DNA of 64,000 nucleotides from Paraburkholderia saeva (GTDB lineage Bacteria > Pseudomonadota > Gammaproteobacteria > Burkholderiales > Burkholderiaceae): assembly GCF_907164555.1 (NCBI RefSeq), contig NZ_CAJQZC010000004.1, positions 372,001 through 436,000 of the forward strand, in the 5' to 3' direction. This document shows, in pieces, positions 25,667 to 37,917 of this stretch. The translations under genes were made by a program, and so were the position numbers. Within the stretch, counting starts at the first letter, position 1, and each line of letters starts with the position of its first letter. The notes below the pieces were generated by a model. It had not been told where the DNA came from. It did no database searches and worked only from the letters and a program-made list of their open reading frames with translations.

Positions 25667-27781
25667 CTAATGTGTCGCGCCAGGCGTCATGCCGTTATGG
25701 CGCAGCAACGCATCGATATTCGGCTCGCGGCCCCGGAAGGCCTTGAACGATTCCATCGCGGGCCGGCTACCGCCGACTTCGAGGATCTCCTTGCGGTATC
25801 GCGTGCCGGTTGCTACGTCGAGCACGCTGCCGTTCGTTGCCTGCGCGGCTTCTTCGAATGCGGCATACGCGTCGGCGGACAGCACTTCCGCCCACTTGTA
25901 GCTGTAGTAGCCGGCCGCGTAACCACCGGCGAAGATGTGGCTGAACGTATTCGGCCAGCGCGAAAATGAAGCCTGCGGAATCACGTGAAAACGCTCGTTG
26001 ATTTCGCGGGCGAGGTCGTTCGCGCTCTTCTCGCCGGACGCATCGAAATCGACGTGCAACGACATGTCGAACATCGAGAAGACGATCTGCCGCAGCGTGC
26101 CAAGGCCGCTCTGGAAATTCTTCGCGGCAAGCATCTTGTCGTACAGCGGACGCGGCAGCGGTGCAGCGGTTTCGACGTGCGAGGTCATATCGCTCAGCAC
26201 GTCCCACTCCCAGCAGAAGTTCTCCATGAACTGCGACGGCAATTCGACGGCATCCCACTCGACGCCGTTGATGCCCGACACGCCCAGTTCGTCGACGCGC
26301 GTGAGCATGTGATGCAGGCCGTGACCGAACTCGTGGAACAGCGTGATCACTTCGTCGTGCGTGAAGCACGCCGGCTTGCCGCCAATCGGCGCCGAGAAGT
26401 TACACGTGAGATAGGCGACAGGCGTCTGCACGCCGCCCTCGGCGCGCCGGCGACGTGTGCGCGCGTCGTCCATCCAGGCGCCGCCACGTTTGCCTTCGCG
26501 TGCGTACAGATCGAGATAGAACTGCGCCACAAGCCCGCCGTCCTGATTCTCGACGCGGAAAAAGCGCACGTCCGGGTGCCAGGCCGTGGCTTCATCGCGA
26601 CGGATGCGCACGCCGAACAACGTCTCGGTCACCTTGAACAGGCCCTTCAGCACCGCCTCTTCGGGGAAATACTGTTTGACCTCGTTCTCGGAGAACGAAT
26701 AGCGCTTCTGACGCAGCCGTTCGGCGGCAAACGTCATGTCCCACGGCTGCATGTCGGTCAGGCCAAGCTCGCTGGCAGCGAATGCGCGCAGCGCCTTCCA
26801 GTCCTCTTCCGCGTGCGGGCGCGCGCGGGTTGCGAGGTCTTCGAGGAACGCCATCACCTGTTGGGGCGACTCGGCCATTTTGGGGGCCAGCGAGACTTCC
26901 GCGAAATTCCTGAAGCCAAGCATCTTCGCTTCTTCGTCGCGCACTTTCAGTTCTTCGGCGAGCACGGCCGTGTTGTCCCACTCGGCCTTGCCGTTGCCGT
27001 ACGCGGCGCCCAGTTCCGATGCGCGCGTCGAATACGCGCGATACATCGTTTCACGCATCGCGCGGTTTTCCGAATACTGCATCACCGGAAAGTACGACGG
27101 GAAATGCAGCGTAAATTTCCAGCCTTCCTTGCCATCGCGTTGCGCTGCTTCACGCGCGCCTTCGACGACGTCTTCCGGCAATCCCGCCAGTTCCGCTTCG
27201 CTCGTGGCGATGTGCGCGTACGCATTGGTCGCATCGAGCACATGATCGGAGAACGACTTCGACAGCCTGGCCTGGCGTTCCTGCAATTCTGCAAAGCGCG
27301 GTTTCTGGTCTTCGGGCAGTTCGGCGCCCGACAGGCGGAAGTCGCGCAGCGCGTTGCCGAGAATCTTCTTGCGCTCGCCGGTCAGCGATGCGAAATCGGC
27401 GCTGGCATTGAGCGCCTTGTACTTTTCGTAAAGCGCGAGATTTTGTCCGACGCTCGACCAGAACTCGGTCACGCGGGGCAGATTTTCGCCGTAGGTTGCG
27501 CGCAGTTCTGGCGTATCGGCCACGGCGTTCAGATGGCCGATCACGCCCCACGCGCGCGACAGCGGCTCGGTCGCGCGTTCGACGGGCTCGACGACATCGG
27601 CCCACGAAGCCGGGGTGGCCGGCGCGCTTGCGCGCTCGACGGCAGCGGTCGCATTGGCGAGCAGCACATCGAGAGCGGGGGTGACGTGTTCAGGGCGGAT
27701 CTCGCCAAATCGCGGCAGGTCGGTGAAATCGAGGAGCGGATTGTCCGCGTCCGGGCGGGTGTTGGCTGACGTAGATGACAT
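25667..27781 (-). CDS. prlC: Oligopeptidase A (M3 metallopeptidase)
   Basis: A 704-residue cytosolic zinc peptidase that degrades short peptides, including cleaved signal peptides. The zinc motif HEFGH lies at residues 483-487 (ITLFHEFGHGLHHML), with the third ligand expected in the following helix around FMENFCWEWDVL. Full-length, with the M3 C-terminal helices (GYAAGYYSYKWAEVLSADAY). A ribosome-binding site AGGAAG precedes the ATG; a strong terminator follows the stop. Confidence 0.95.
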   Translation of the reverse strand: MSSTSANTRPDADNPLLDFTDLPRFGEIRPEHVTPALDVLLANATAAVERASAPATPASWADVVEPVERATEPLSRAWGVIGHLNAVADTPELRATYGENLPRVTEFWSSVGQNLALYEKYKALNASADFASLTGERKKILGNALRDFRLSGAELPEDQKPRFAELQERQARLSKSFSDHVLDATNAYAHIATSEAELAGLPEDVVEGAREAAQRDGKEGWKFTLHFPSYFPVMQYSENRAMRETMYRAYSTRASELGAAYGNGKAEWDNTAVLAEELKVRDEEAKMLGFRNFAEVSLAPKMAESPQQVMAFLEDLATRARPHAEEDWKALRAFAASELGLTDMQPWDMTFAAERLRQKRYSFSENEVKQYFPEEAVLKGLFKVTETLFGVRIRRDEATAWHPDVRFFRVENQDGGLVAQFYLDLYAREGKRGGAWMDDARTRRRRAEGGVQTPVAYLTCNFSAPIGGKPACFTHDEVITLFHEFGHGLHHMLTRVDELGVSGINGVEWDAVELPSQFMENFCWEWDVLSDMTSHVETAAPLPRPLYDKMLAAKNFQSGLGTLRQIVFSMFDMSLHVDFDASGEKSANDLAREINERFHVIPQASFSRWPNTFSHIFAGGYAAGYYSYKWAEVLSADAYAAFEEAAQATNGSVLDVATGTRYRKEILEVGGSRPAMESFKAFRGREPNIDALLRHNGMTPGATH

Positions 27782-28004
27782 AAGGCTTCCTGTCTGTCGC
27801 GGATCAAAAAAGGGCTACGCGCGGGCGTGCGTCGCAAGGCGTCCCGCGCCCGTCATGGATGTTATTGGGGCAGGAGACGCCGTTTCCAACCGTCAGGAAG
27901 CAAATTATCAGAAGTTGGGCCGCCCGGCGCGATTCGACGCGATTCACACCGCACTGTCCAGCGCGGGATAGTGCAAGACCCGTGCGGGACGGCGCGAGGT
28001 AATG

Positions 28005-28868
28005 TCAGGCCGCGGCCGCGTCTGCCGCGCGTTCGGCGGCTTCGATCGTGTTGACGAGCAGCATCGTGATCGTCATCGGTCCTACGCCGCCCGGCACCGG
28101 CGTAATGTGACCGGCCACTTCCTTGATGCCCGCGAAGTCGACGTCGCCGCACAGCTTGCCGGCGTCGTCGCGATTCATGCCGACGTCGATGACCGTTGCG
28201 CCCGGTTTCACCATGGAGGCTGTCAGGATGTTGCGCATGCCCGTTGCCGCGACGACCACGTCGGCGTTACGCGTGTGCGCAGCGAGATCGCGCGTCTTGC
28301 TGTGGCAGATCGTGACGGTTGCGCCGGCTTCGAGCAGCAGTAGCGCCATCGGTTTGCCCACGATATTCGAACGGCCGATCACGACGGCTTCCGCGCCCTT
28401 CAGGTCGATGCCGTACGCTTCGAACATCTTCATCACGCCATACGGCGTGCACGGACGAAACAGCGGCTTGCCGGTCATCAGTGCGCCCGCGTTGGCCACG
28501 TGAAAGCCATCGACATCCTTCTCCGGCGCAATCGCTTCGATCACCTTGTGGCTGTCGATATGCTTCGGCAGCGGCAACTGCACCAGAATGCCGTGAATTT
28601 TCGGATCGTGGTTCAGTTCGTCGATGCGGGCCAGCAGATCGGCTTCCGACAACGATGCCGGAAACCGGTCATACGAAGAATAGAGACCGTTGTCCTGACA
28701 CGCCTTCACCTTGTTGCGCACATAGACTTCGCTCGCCGGATTGTCGCCGACGAGTACGACGGCAAGGCCCGGCTGGTGACCGCGGGCGGTGAGGGCGGCG
28801 GCGCGTGTGGCGACGTCGGCGCGCAAGGTTCGGGAGAGGGCGTTGCCGTCGATGAGAGTGGCTGTCAT
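28005..28868 (-). CDS. folD: Bifunctional methylene-THF dehydrogenase/cyclohydrolase
   Basis: A 287-residue FolD enzyme that interconverts 5,10-methylene-, methenyl- and 10-formyl-tetrahydrofolate with NADP. Signature segments: [18 protein letters not shown] with the catalytic Lys, [38 protein letters not shown] and [15 protein letters not shown] near the C-terminus. The start is the ATG at 28868. A TATAAT hexamer on the minus strand (29021-29026) about 150 bases upstream is a possible -10 box. Confidence 0.96.
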   Translation of the reverse strand: MTATLIDGNALSRTLRADVATRAAALTARGHQPGLAVVLVGDNPASEVYVRNKVKACQDNGLYSSYDRFPASLSEADLLARIDELNHDPKIHGILVQLPLPKHIDSHKVIEAIAPEKDVDGFHVANAGALMTGKPLFRPCTPYGVMKMFEAYGIDLKGAEAVVIGRSNIVGKPMALLLLEAGATVTICHSKTRDLAAHTRNADVVVAATGMRNILTASMVKPGATVIDVGMNRDDAGKLCGDVDFAGIKEVAGHITPVPGGVGPMTITMLLVNTIEAAERAADAAAA

Positions 28869-29052
28869 GGTCGGTCGAGAATGGGCGGTTCGGAATGCGG
28901 GGGCGCGTTAGATGCGTGACAGGCGCCTGAGCACGTGTGTGCGTCGTGACGCCTGCCGGCACGCGATGCGACGTGACGAAAAGCGCGCGGCGCAGAATCT
29001 GCGCCGCTGCGAAGTCTCACATTATACCGTCGCGTCCCGCATGACCGGACGC

Positions 29053-29994
29053 TCAGGGCTGCGTTGCCTGCCAGGACGAATCGGGGTCGAACGACTTGAC
29101 GGCCATCACGGCGCGCGGCGTCTGCGGCCCGAGATTCTTCTCGTAGAGCTGGCCGTCCTGATTGACGATGAAGCTCATCACGCCCGTCTTGCCGTATTGC
29201 GCCGGCCACGCGATGAGGCCGAAGCCCTTGTTCAACTCGCCGCCTTCCACGTAGTTCTGTGCGCCGCCCTTCGCATGCGAACCCTGCGCCGTGAGAATGC
29301 GGTAGTGGTAACCGTGATACGCCTCATCGGGATTGATGCCATGGGACATCGTGGCGGCGAGTGGTCCGAGCGGGCTCTCCGGCTCGCCTGGCGCGCTGTC
29401 CCAGTAGAGGCCGTCGCGTTTGCCCGGCGAACTGACGAACTTCTGCGCGAAATGCTGCGTGACATTGTGGTAATCGTTCTGCGCATCGATGTAAGCGAGC
29501 GACGTGAGCATGGCCGAGCGCTCATTGCGGCCGATGCGTCGCGTCAGGATCTCGTCGCGTGCGGCGGGGGGATTGAAACGCCAGCCCTTCGACGTCTGCT
29601 CGAGCGGAATCGGCAGCGTCCAGCCATCGGTGCCGACCGCCAGATGAGCCGTCGCGCGCCCGTTATGCGGCGCGGCGTCCGTGACGATCTGATGCTCCTT
29701 CGCCCAGGCGCCGAGGAACTCGACGATGTCATCCTGACCGATGGACTCGGTCGGAATGAAGTGGGGGTAGTCGTTGCCGAGAACGTGTTGCAATCCCGCG
29801 TGATCGTTGCGGGCGAGTGCATCGACAAAGGCGTTGGCCGCAGCGTCAGGCGTCGGGTAGACGGCCTGTGCATGAGCGGACGTCGTGCCGAGCAGCAACA
29901 GCGGCGCCATCAGCATCGTGGACGTCGTGCCGAACGCGAGGGCCGACGCGATTGCATGGGCGCGCCATGTGCCGCGTGCAGGTAAGCGAATCAT
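29053..29994 (-). CDS. Exported DUF2950 protein
   Basis: A 313-residue exported protein. A signal peptide (hydrophobic run ASALAFGTTSTMLMAPLLLLG, cleavage after SAHA near 44) precedes a DUF2950-type domain beginning YPTPDAAANAFVDALARND and containing DGLYWDSAPGEPESPLGPL and GYHYRILTAQGSHAKGGA, a motif set I recognise from that family. The frame is open upstream into the DUF3300 gene, but AAGGAG six bases before ATG 29994 fixes the start. It follows the DUF3300 gene after 20 bases, so the pair is an operon. Function is unknown. Confidence 0.85.
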   Translation of the reverse strand: MIRLPARGTWRAHAIASALAFGTTSTMLMAPLLLLGTTSAHAQAVYPTPDAAANAFVDALARNDHAGLQHVLGNDYPHFIPTESIGQDDIVEFLGAWAKEHQIVTDAAPHNGRATAHLAVGTDGWTLPIPLEQTSKGWRFNPPAARDEILTRRIGRNERSAMLTSLAYIDAQNDYHNVTQHFAQKFVSSPGKRDGLYWDSAPGEPESPLGPLAATMSHGINPDEAYHGYHYRILTAQGSHAKGGAQNYVEGGELNKGFGLIAWPAQYGKTGVMSFIVNQDGQLYEKNLGPQTPRAVMAVKSFDPDSSWQATQP

Positions 29995-30014
29995 CAGAAA
30001 CTCCTTTTGATCGT

Positions 30015-31397
30015 TCAACGATGCCTGCCGATATGGCCGCCACCACCGCCGCCACCGCCGCGCATCCCACCGCCGCCGCCGTGCATTCCACCGCCGCCAG
30101 CGCGCTGGCCGCCGCCGTTGGCACCGAAGCCACCGCCTGCACGTTGCTGACCGCCGCCATTGGCGCCCAGGCCGCCGCCACCGCCGGAACGGTTCAGCGC
30201 GTCGCGGCTCGCCTGGCCGCGCTGGGCGTCCCGACGTGCGCCGCTGGCATCGCCCGCGCCGCGCAGCGCATTGTCGCGATTCGTATTTTGCGCACGGTTG
30301 CGCAGGTCGCTGTTGTTCACGCCACCACCGTTGGCACCAGGCCGGTTGCCCGCATTTGCACCGTTGCGGGCACCTGCGTTGCCACCCTGATGGATATCCT
30401 GAACCCGCTGGCTTGCCGGGCCGCTGACGTTCTGGCCCGTGCGCGCCTGCAGGGTTTGCCGTGCCTGATCGCGGGACGCGTCCCGGCCACGGAACTGGTC
30501 GCGCTGCGCCTGGCTCGCGCCGCCGAGATTGTTCTGCGTCCGGTTCAGGTTGCCCGTGTTGCGATTGACGTTGTTGCGGTTCCAGTTCGCCGTACTGGAA
30601 TTCGAGCTGATGCGGTTGTTGACGTTGATGTTGTTGTAGCGGTTGACGTTCACGTTGACGTCGTGATTGTTCCAGTTGAACCCGCCCCAGAGCGAATTCG
30701 TAATGGCAACCCCCGCGCCAAACGCGAGCCCTGCGGCAAGCCCCGTCGCAATCGCATAACCGGGTGGAGGCGGCATATAGACAGGTGGGTACGCGGGATA
30801 CGGCCACGTGCCATAGACGACCGTCGGGTTATAGGTCGGCACATAGACGACCTGCGGATTGGCCGGCTCGATCTGGATCGTGTTCTGCTCGACCACGACT
30901 TTTTGCTGCTCGCTCGATTTCAGGTTACCGGCCTGTTGTGCCTGTTTGCGAAGCCGTTGTACCGAATCCATCACGTCGCTGGACTGGGCGAGAAAGGCGT
31001 TGCCAAGCTGCGCGACCCAGTCGGGTTTGGACGCCATCGTGGCCAGCACCTGGGGAAACGCAACCAGTGACTGGACGCTCGGGTCCCACGGTTCGGAGGC
31101 GACGGCCGTAACGGCAGCATCGCCCTGCAGCTGCGAGTTCGCTTTCGACCACGCGGCGGCGGCGTCGACGTCCTGCGGGAACGTGGAGGCCATCAGCACC
31201 TGGGCCAGTAACGCATCGGGATAAAGGGCAATCGGCGCGGTCAGCGAGTCAAGCTGTTGGGCCGACAGTTTCGCTGCTGGCGGCGCCTGTGTCTGCGCGT
31301 GCGCTGCGGTGGGCGCGAGCCCTGTCAGCATGGGCGCGCCAGCCAGCGCGGCACACAGAAGCAGCACACGTCGATGATGTGCTCCGGACAGTTTCAC
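30015..31397 (-). CDS. Exported DUF3300 protein with Asn- and Gly-rich tail
   Basis: A 460-residue exported protein. Residues 1-34 form a signal peptide (cleavage after AAHA). Residues about 40-220 are the DUF3300 region (LTAPIALYPDALLAQVLMASTFP, EPWDPSVQSLVAFP, VYVPTYNPTVVYG). It is followed by a Pro/Tyr-rich segment, a Gly/Ala hydrophobic stretch (YAIATGLAAGLAFGAGVAI), an Asn-rich section (about 245-300) and a Gly/Arg/Gln-rich tail to the end, probably disordered in the periplasm or envelope. The start is GTG with GGAGG eight bases upstream. It leads an operon with the DUF2950 gene. Function is unknown. Confidence 0.85.
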   Translation of the reverse strand: MKLSGAHHRRVLLLCAALAGAPMLTGLAPTAAHAQTQAPPAAKLSAQQLDSLTAPIALYPDALLAQVLMASTFPQDVDAAAAWSKANSQLQGDAAVTAVASEPWDPSVQSLVAFPQVLATMASKPDWVAQLGNAFLAQSSDVMDSVQRLRKQAQQAGNLKSSEQQKVVVEQNTIQIEPANPQVVYVPTYNPTVVYGTWPYPAYPPVYMPPPPGYAIATGLAAGLAFGAGVAITNSLWGGFNWNNHDVNVNVNRYNNINVNNRISSNSSTANWNRNNVNRNTGNLNRTQNNLGGASQAQRDQFRGRDASRDQARQTLQARTGQNVSGPASQRVQDIHQGGNAGARNGANAGNRPGANGGGVNNSDLRNRAQNTNRDNALRGAGDASGARRDAQRGQASRDALNRSGGGGGLGANGGGQQRAGGGFGANGGGQRAGGGGMHGGGGGMRGGGGGGGGHIGRHR

Positions 31398-31712
31398 AGT
31401 GAAGTCCTCCCGGCTTTATGACATACGCATATTCTTTCAGCGGCGAATGCCGCGTCGTCGGCGCGTCAGGTCCGCCTAAATTAAGGGGGCAGCCTGACGC
31501 TGTCAATCATCATCATGAAATGTCACGTTTCGCAAAAGTGTAATACTGACTGAAAGTCATATATAAATCGGATAACTAACTAAATGATGTTCATCGAACG
31601 TCGATGCATGCGTCGCACGTGACGCGACCGAAAAGGGAAGAGGCAGGAAGAGAACGGGGTCGCATGCCGTGCAGCCCCTGGAAGGACTACGCGGCACGCG
31701 CCGATGGCGGAC
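31398..31712. other. Intergenic region between response regulator and DUF3300 operon
   Basis: About 315 bases, AT-rich between 31500 and 31610. It contains the DUF3300 promoter candidate at 31478-31506. The 150 bases beside the response regulator stop show nothing I can assign, and no terminator is visible there. Confidence 0.5.
31478..31506 (-). promoter_or_regulatory. Promoter of the DUF3300-DUF2950 operon
   Basis: On the minus strand a perfect -35 TTGACA (31506-31501) is followed after 17 bases by TAATTT (31483-31478). The predicted start near 31471 gives a leader of about 75 bases before the GTG. Confidence 0.6.
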
Positions 31713-32354
31713 TTACTGGGGTTGCGGCTTGTTCGACAGCGCCAGTCGCAGCAGGTCGGCGACGGTGTTGACGTTGAGCTTCTCCATGATGTTGGCGCGG
31801 TGCGCCTCGACGGTCTTGATGCTGATGCCGAGGTCATCGGCGATCTGCTTGTTCAGACGTCCGGCGATGATCCGCTCGAGCACCTGATGCTCGCGCGCCG
31901 TCAGCTTGCCAAGACGCTCGGCCGCCGCGCGCTGCTGCTGCACGCTGGTGCTTTCGCTGCGCGCCTTGTCGAGCATGCGCTCGACCAGCTTGCGCAGTTC
32001 GGCTTCGTCGAACGGCTTTTCGATGAAGTCCATCGCGCCTTTTTTCATCGTCGACACGGCCATCGGCACATCGCCGTGACCCGTGACGAAGATGATCGGC
32101 AGCGATGCGTTGTCGGCGATCAGGCGTTCCTGCAGCTCGAGACCGCTCATGCCCTGCATCCGCACGTCGAGAATCAGGCACGCGATCTGGCCCGCGTGCT
32201 GGGCAGGCTGGTAGGCCTCGATGAACTGCTCCGCGCTGGAGAAGCACTGCACGCGATAACCGTTCGCCTCCAGCAGCCAGCGCAGCGAATCTCGCACGGC
32301 CTCGTCATCGTCGACGACAAAGACGGTTTCCTGTGTGGTGACTGGGGTGTTCAT
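31713..32354 (-). CDS. FixJ-family response regulator with LuxR helix-turn-helix
   Basis: A 213-residue two-domain regulator. The receiver domain has the acidic pocket DDDEA and the phosphoacceptor Asp63 in LILDVRMQG, with Thr in FVTGHGD and Lys in IEKPFDE. The C-terminal domain is a LuxR/GerE helix-turn-helix (LTAREHQVLERIIAGRLNKQIADDLGISIKTVEAHR). Its ATG overlaps the kinase stop as ATGA, so the two are translationally coupled. Such FixJ/TodT-type regulators activate or repress transcription on phosphorylation; the targets are unknown. Confidence 0.92.
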   Translation of the reverse strand: MNTPVTTQETVFVVDDDEAVRDSLRWLLEANGYRVQCFSSAEQFIEAYQPAQHAGQIACLILDVRMQGMSGLELQERLIADNASLPIIFVTGHGDVPMAVSTMKKGAMDFIEKPFDEAELRKLVERMLDKARSESTSVQQQRAAAERLGKLTAREHQVLERIIAGRLNKQIADDLGISIKTVEAHRANIMEKLNVNTVADLLRLALSNKPQPQ

Positions 32355-34873
32355 GTCTCTCCCGTAACGGTTTGTGGTGTCGGCGCCTCTGACCCGCCGT
32401 TGCTCGGGCCGTCGGGCTCTCCAATAGGCAGACTGCAATGGAACGTGGCGCCTGTGATGTGGCCGTCAGATTCGACGTTGTTCACCACCCACAGGCGGCC
32501 GCGATGGGATTCGATAATGGAACGGCAGATGTTGAGCCCCATTCCCATGCCATCGGACTTCGTACTGTAAAACGGTTCAAAGAGGCGCTCGGCCGTGCCT
32601 TCGTCGACGCCAGGCCCCTGGTCGACGACGCTGATGCTGACAAAGCCGTTCTCCATTCGCACGACCACGCGGATCACTGGATCGATCGCGTTGGGCCGCG
32701 CGTCATGCATCGCTTCAGCGGCGTTCTTCAGCAGGTTCACGAGGACCTGCTCGATCAGCACCGGGTCGACGTAGATCACAGGCAGGCGCGAACGCATGTC
32801 GGTAATGATGCGGATGCGGCGCTTGCGCGCCTCGATTTCCGCGAGACCGACGGCATCCGCGACGATGTCGGATACGCGTGTTGCCTGCCGCTTTGGCTCG
32901 CTGCGCTTCACGAATTCGCGAATCCTCTTGATGATCATGCCGGCCCGCACAGCCTGTTGCGCAGTCTTTTCGAGAACTGGTAAAAGGTTGTCCGGAGTTG
33001 TCCGACCAGATTTAACCAGTGCTACGGTTCCGGAGCAATAGTTATTGATCGCGGCGAGCGGCTGGTTCAACTCATGCGCGAGCGACGACGCCATCTCGCC
33101 CATCGTCATCAGGCGGCTCGTAAACTGCAGTTTTTCGTCCTGCTGGCGGGCGAGTTCCTGTGCCTGCTTGCGGGTCGTGATGTCCGTTGCGATCTGCATC
33201 TGCGCCAGATGGCCGTCCACCCACTGGATGTACTGGCGGCGCACTTCGAACCATTTCTGGATGCCCTGCACATAGACTTCCTGCGCGTCGGCGGTGCTTT
33301 CCGTCAGCGCGGCGGCGGGCAGCCCGGCGTAGGCATCGACCATATCGATCGAGTCGGACGACGCCTGCGCGTTGTCGAAGCCCGCGCCCGCCAGTTCCAG
33401 ATGGCCGTCCGGGCGGATGCCGAAGAGGTGCCGGTAGTAGCGGTTCGCGAACAGCAGTTCGGCCTCGTCGGCGGCAAGCACGGACACGGCGGCGTCGAGG
33501 CTTTCGAGCACGGTCGTGAAGCGTTCGTGCGCGGCGGCGAGTTCCTCGCGGGCGCGCTTCGGCTCGGTGATGTCGGTCATCGACGACATCCATCCTGTCT
33601 GACGACCCGAGCTGTCGATGAGCGGCGAAACGTAAAGACGCGCATGGAAGAGCGACCCGTCCTTGCGGCGCACACGCAGCTCGAACCCGGACGAAGGCGC
33701 CTTGCCGCGCAGCGTCATGTCGAGCTGGCGCTGCATTTCCGGGTACGCGTCGCGCGGCCAGTAGGGGAAAGGCGCGGTCTTGCCGTTCAGGTCGCTTTCG
33801 TCCCAGCCGGTCATTCGGCAGAACGCCGGATTCACGTGCGTGATGCGGCCGTGCATGTCGAGCACACGCATGCCGATCAGCACCGAGTTTTCCATCGCGC
33901 GGCGGAAGAACGCTTCGGCGTACAGCGCCTGCTGCGCCTCGAAGCGCTGGCGCGTGTGCTTCCACAGGCTCCACAGACTCCACAACACGAAACACGACAG
34001 CCCGGCGACGAGCCAGACGAGCGTGTTGTTCGTGAAGTTCGTCATCTGCGGGTACGCGTACACGCGCACCGAGACACCCTGGCCGGGCGGATCGAGCGGC
34101 AGGTCGTAGAACGCGTCGCGCGGCAGGCGCGGCCGCGTCGACGTCGTGGCGAGCTCCCGGTTGTTCACGTCGATGATCGAGATCTTGTACTTCGCGGAAA
34201 GCTCGGGCGGGATGTCGTGCTTGAGGATCCCTTCGACTGAAAACACCGCGGCAATCGTGCCGAGAAACTCGCGGTCACGAAACACGGGTGTCTGCAGCGT
34301 GATGTAGCCGTTGCCCAGGTCGTCGTAGATGAGCGGCGAATAGACCTGGCGGCGCGTGTCGCGCGCCTCGGCGAACGCGGCCTTCACGGCCTCGTCCATC
34401 TGGTTGTCGCTCGGTTTGGCGAGACGCTGGCCGAACACGGGCAGCGCGGTATTGGGCCAGCGCGGCTGCTGCTGGCTTGTATACCAGTTCATGTAGAGGA
34501 TTTCGGGATGCCCCTGCATGATGTCCGTGGTTGAGACCTGGAAAGAATGCGGGTCGCCGTGGCCGGCGACGAGATCGCGCGAAAGCGCCTGCACCTGTTC
34601 CTGCGCGCCGGTCATCGAAAGGCGGATCTGCTGCTGTGCCCACGCGACGTTACGGTAGAGCGTGTCTTCCTGGGTCTGCTGCTCGCGCCGGTTCAGGCTC
34701 CAGAGGATCAGGCTCATGACGATCAGGAATACGAGGATCGACAGGAGCGGCGTGAGCAAATAGGAATTCGACCACCATGGTCCATGGTGCCAGCGGGACG
34801 GCGCCGTATCCGCCGACGAGCCGGACGGTCGCGCCGAGCGTGCGAAAAGGCGTTCGGTCAACATGCGTGGCAT
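32351..34873 (-). CDS. Membrane-bound PAS sensor histidine kinase (FixL/DctB-like)
   Basis: An 840-residue kinase. A transmembrane segment at about 38-60 and another near 283-303 enclose a periplasmic sensor domain of about 220 residues (looks like a double-Cache/DctB-type fold: NWYTSQQQPRWPN, YSPLIYDDLGNGYITLQTPV, GTIAAVFSVEGIL). Two PAS domains follow (about 325-450 and 455-575). The H-box LAHELNQPLAAINNYC puts the phosphorylated His at 600; N (NLLKNAAEAM), G1 (VDQGPGVDEG), F and G2 (GMGMGLNICRS) boxes complete the catalytic domain. The first ATG was kept; ATG nine bases later is equally possible. It is the partner of the response regulator downstream and diverges from aceE. Confidence 0.92.
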   Translation of the reverse strand: MPRMLTERLFARSARPSGSSADTAPSRWHHGPWWSNSYLLTPLLSILVFLIVMSLILWSLNRREQQTQEDTLYRNVAWAQQQIRLSMTGAQEQVQALSRDLVAGHGDPHSFQVSTTDIMQGHPEILYMNWYTSQQQPRWPNTALPVFGQRLAKPSDNQMDEAVKAAFAEARDTRRQVYSPLIYDDLGNGYITLQTPVFRDREFLGTIAAVFSVEGILKHDIPPELSAKYKISIIDVNNRELATTSTRPRLPRDAFYDLPLDPPGQGVSVRVYAYPQMTNFTNNTLVWLVAGLSCFVLWSLWSLWKHTRQRFEAQQALYAEAFFRRAMENSVLIGMRVLDMHGRITHVNPAFCRMTGWDESDLNGKTAPFPYWPRDAYPEMQRQLDMTLRGKAPSSGFELRVRRKDGSLFHARLYVSPLIDSSGRQTGWMSSMTDITEPKRAREELAAAHERFTTVLESLDAAVSVLAADEAELLFANRYYRHLFGIRPDGHLELAGAGFDNAQASSDSIDMVDAYAGLPAAALTESTADAQEVYVQGIQKWFEVRRQYIQWVDGHLAQMQIATDITTRKQAQELARQQDEKLQFTSRLMTMGEMASSLAHELNQPLAAINNYCSGTVALVKSGRTTPDNLLPVLEKTAQQAVRAGMIIKRIREFVKRSEPKRQATRVSDIVADAVGLAEIEARKRRIRIITDMRSRLPVIYVDPVLIEQVLVNLLKNAAEAMHDARPNAIDPVIRVVVRMENGFVSISVVDQGPGVDEGTAERLFEPFYSTKSDGMGMGLNICRSIIESHRGRLWVVNNVESDGHITGATFHCSLPIGEPDGPSNGGSEAPTPQTVTGET

Positions 34874-35033
34874 TGTATCGCAGCGTGTCCCGGCAAATTA
34901 GCGCAAAAAATGGTCGAAAGTGGCTCTGATCGGCGCAAACTAGCCGACGTATCGGCGGCTGACCAGTGAATTCTGTGTGCGTCGCAACAATTTTCCGCAT
35001 TATGAGAAATGATCTCGCAATTCGAAATTTTAG

Positions 35034-35063
35034 TTGCGGAGACGTCTGACGGCTTATTACAAT
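35034..35063 (+). promoter_or_regulatory. Candidate sigma-70 promoter of aceE
   Basis: TTGCGG (35034-35039) and TACAAT (35058-35063) with an 18-base spacer, giving a start near 35070 and a 70-base leader. The region just upstream (34960-35035) is AT-rich. No PdhR-like operator is obvious. Confidence 0.5.
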
Positions 35064-35139
35064 CGCCGGAAAGCTGCCGCGGTCGAGCTTCGTCCGCGTC
35101 GTCTGTTCAAAGAGCGTTCCTCATATCCAGGAGACGAGC

Positions 35140-37836
<2,697 letters not shown>

Positions 37837-37917
37837 GGCATCGCCCCCGAGCGCCATGCGCGGTGCTGTCCGGCCCGAGAGGGCGGGGCGGCGCGCGCGG
37901 CCCAGGAGACACTAACA

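Noticed and set aside
30020-30700. Possible tandem or CRISPR-like repeats
   Set aside because: The repetitive look comes from Gly- and Asn-codon runs of the DUF3300 tail; there are no regular repeat-spacer units.
29053-30807. 584-codon frame joining DUF2950 to upstream sequence
   Set aside because: The upstream 270 codons are the out-of-frame image of the DUF3300 Gly/Asn-rich tail; signal peptide and ribosome-binding site mark the true start at 29994.
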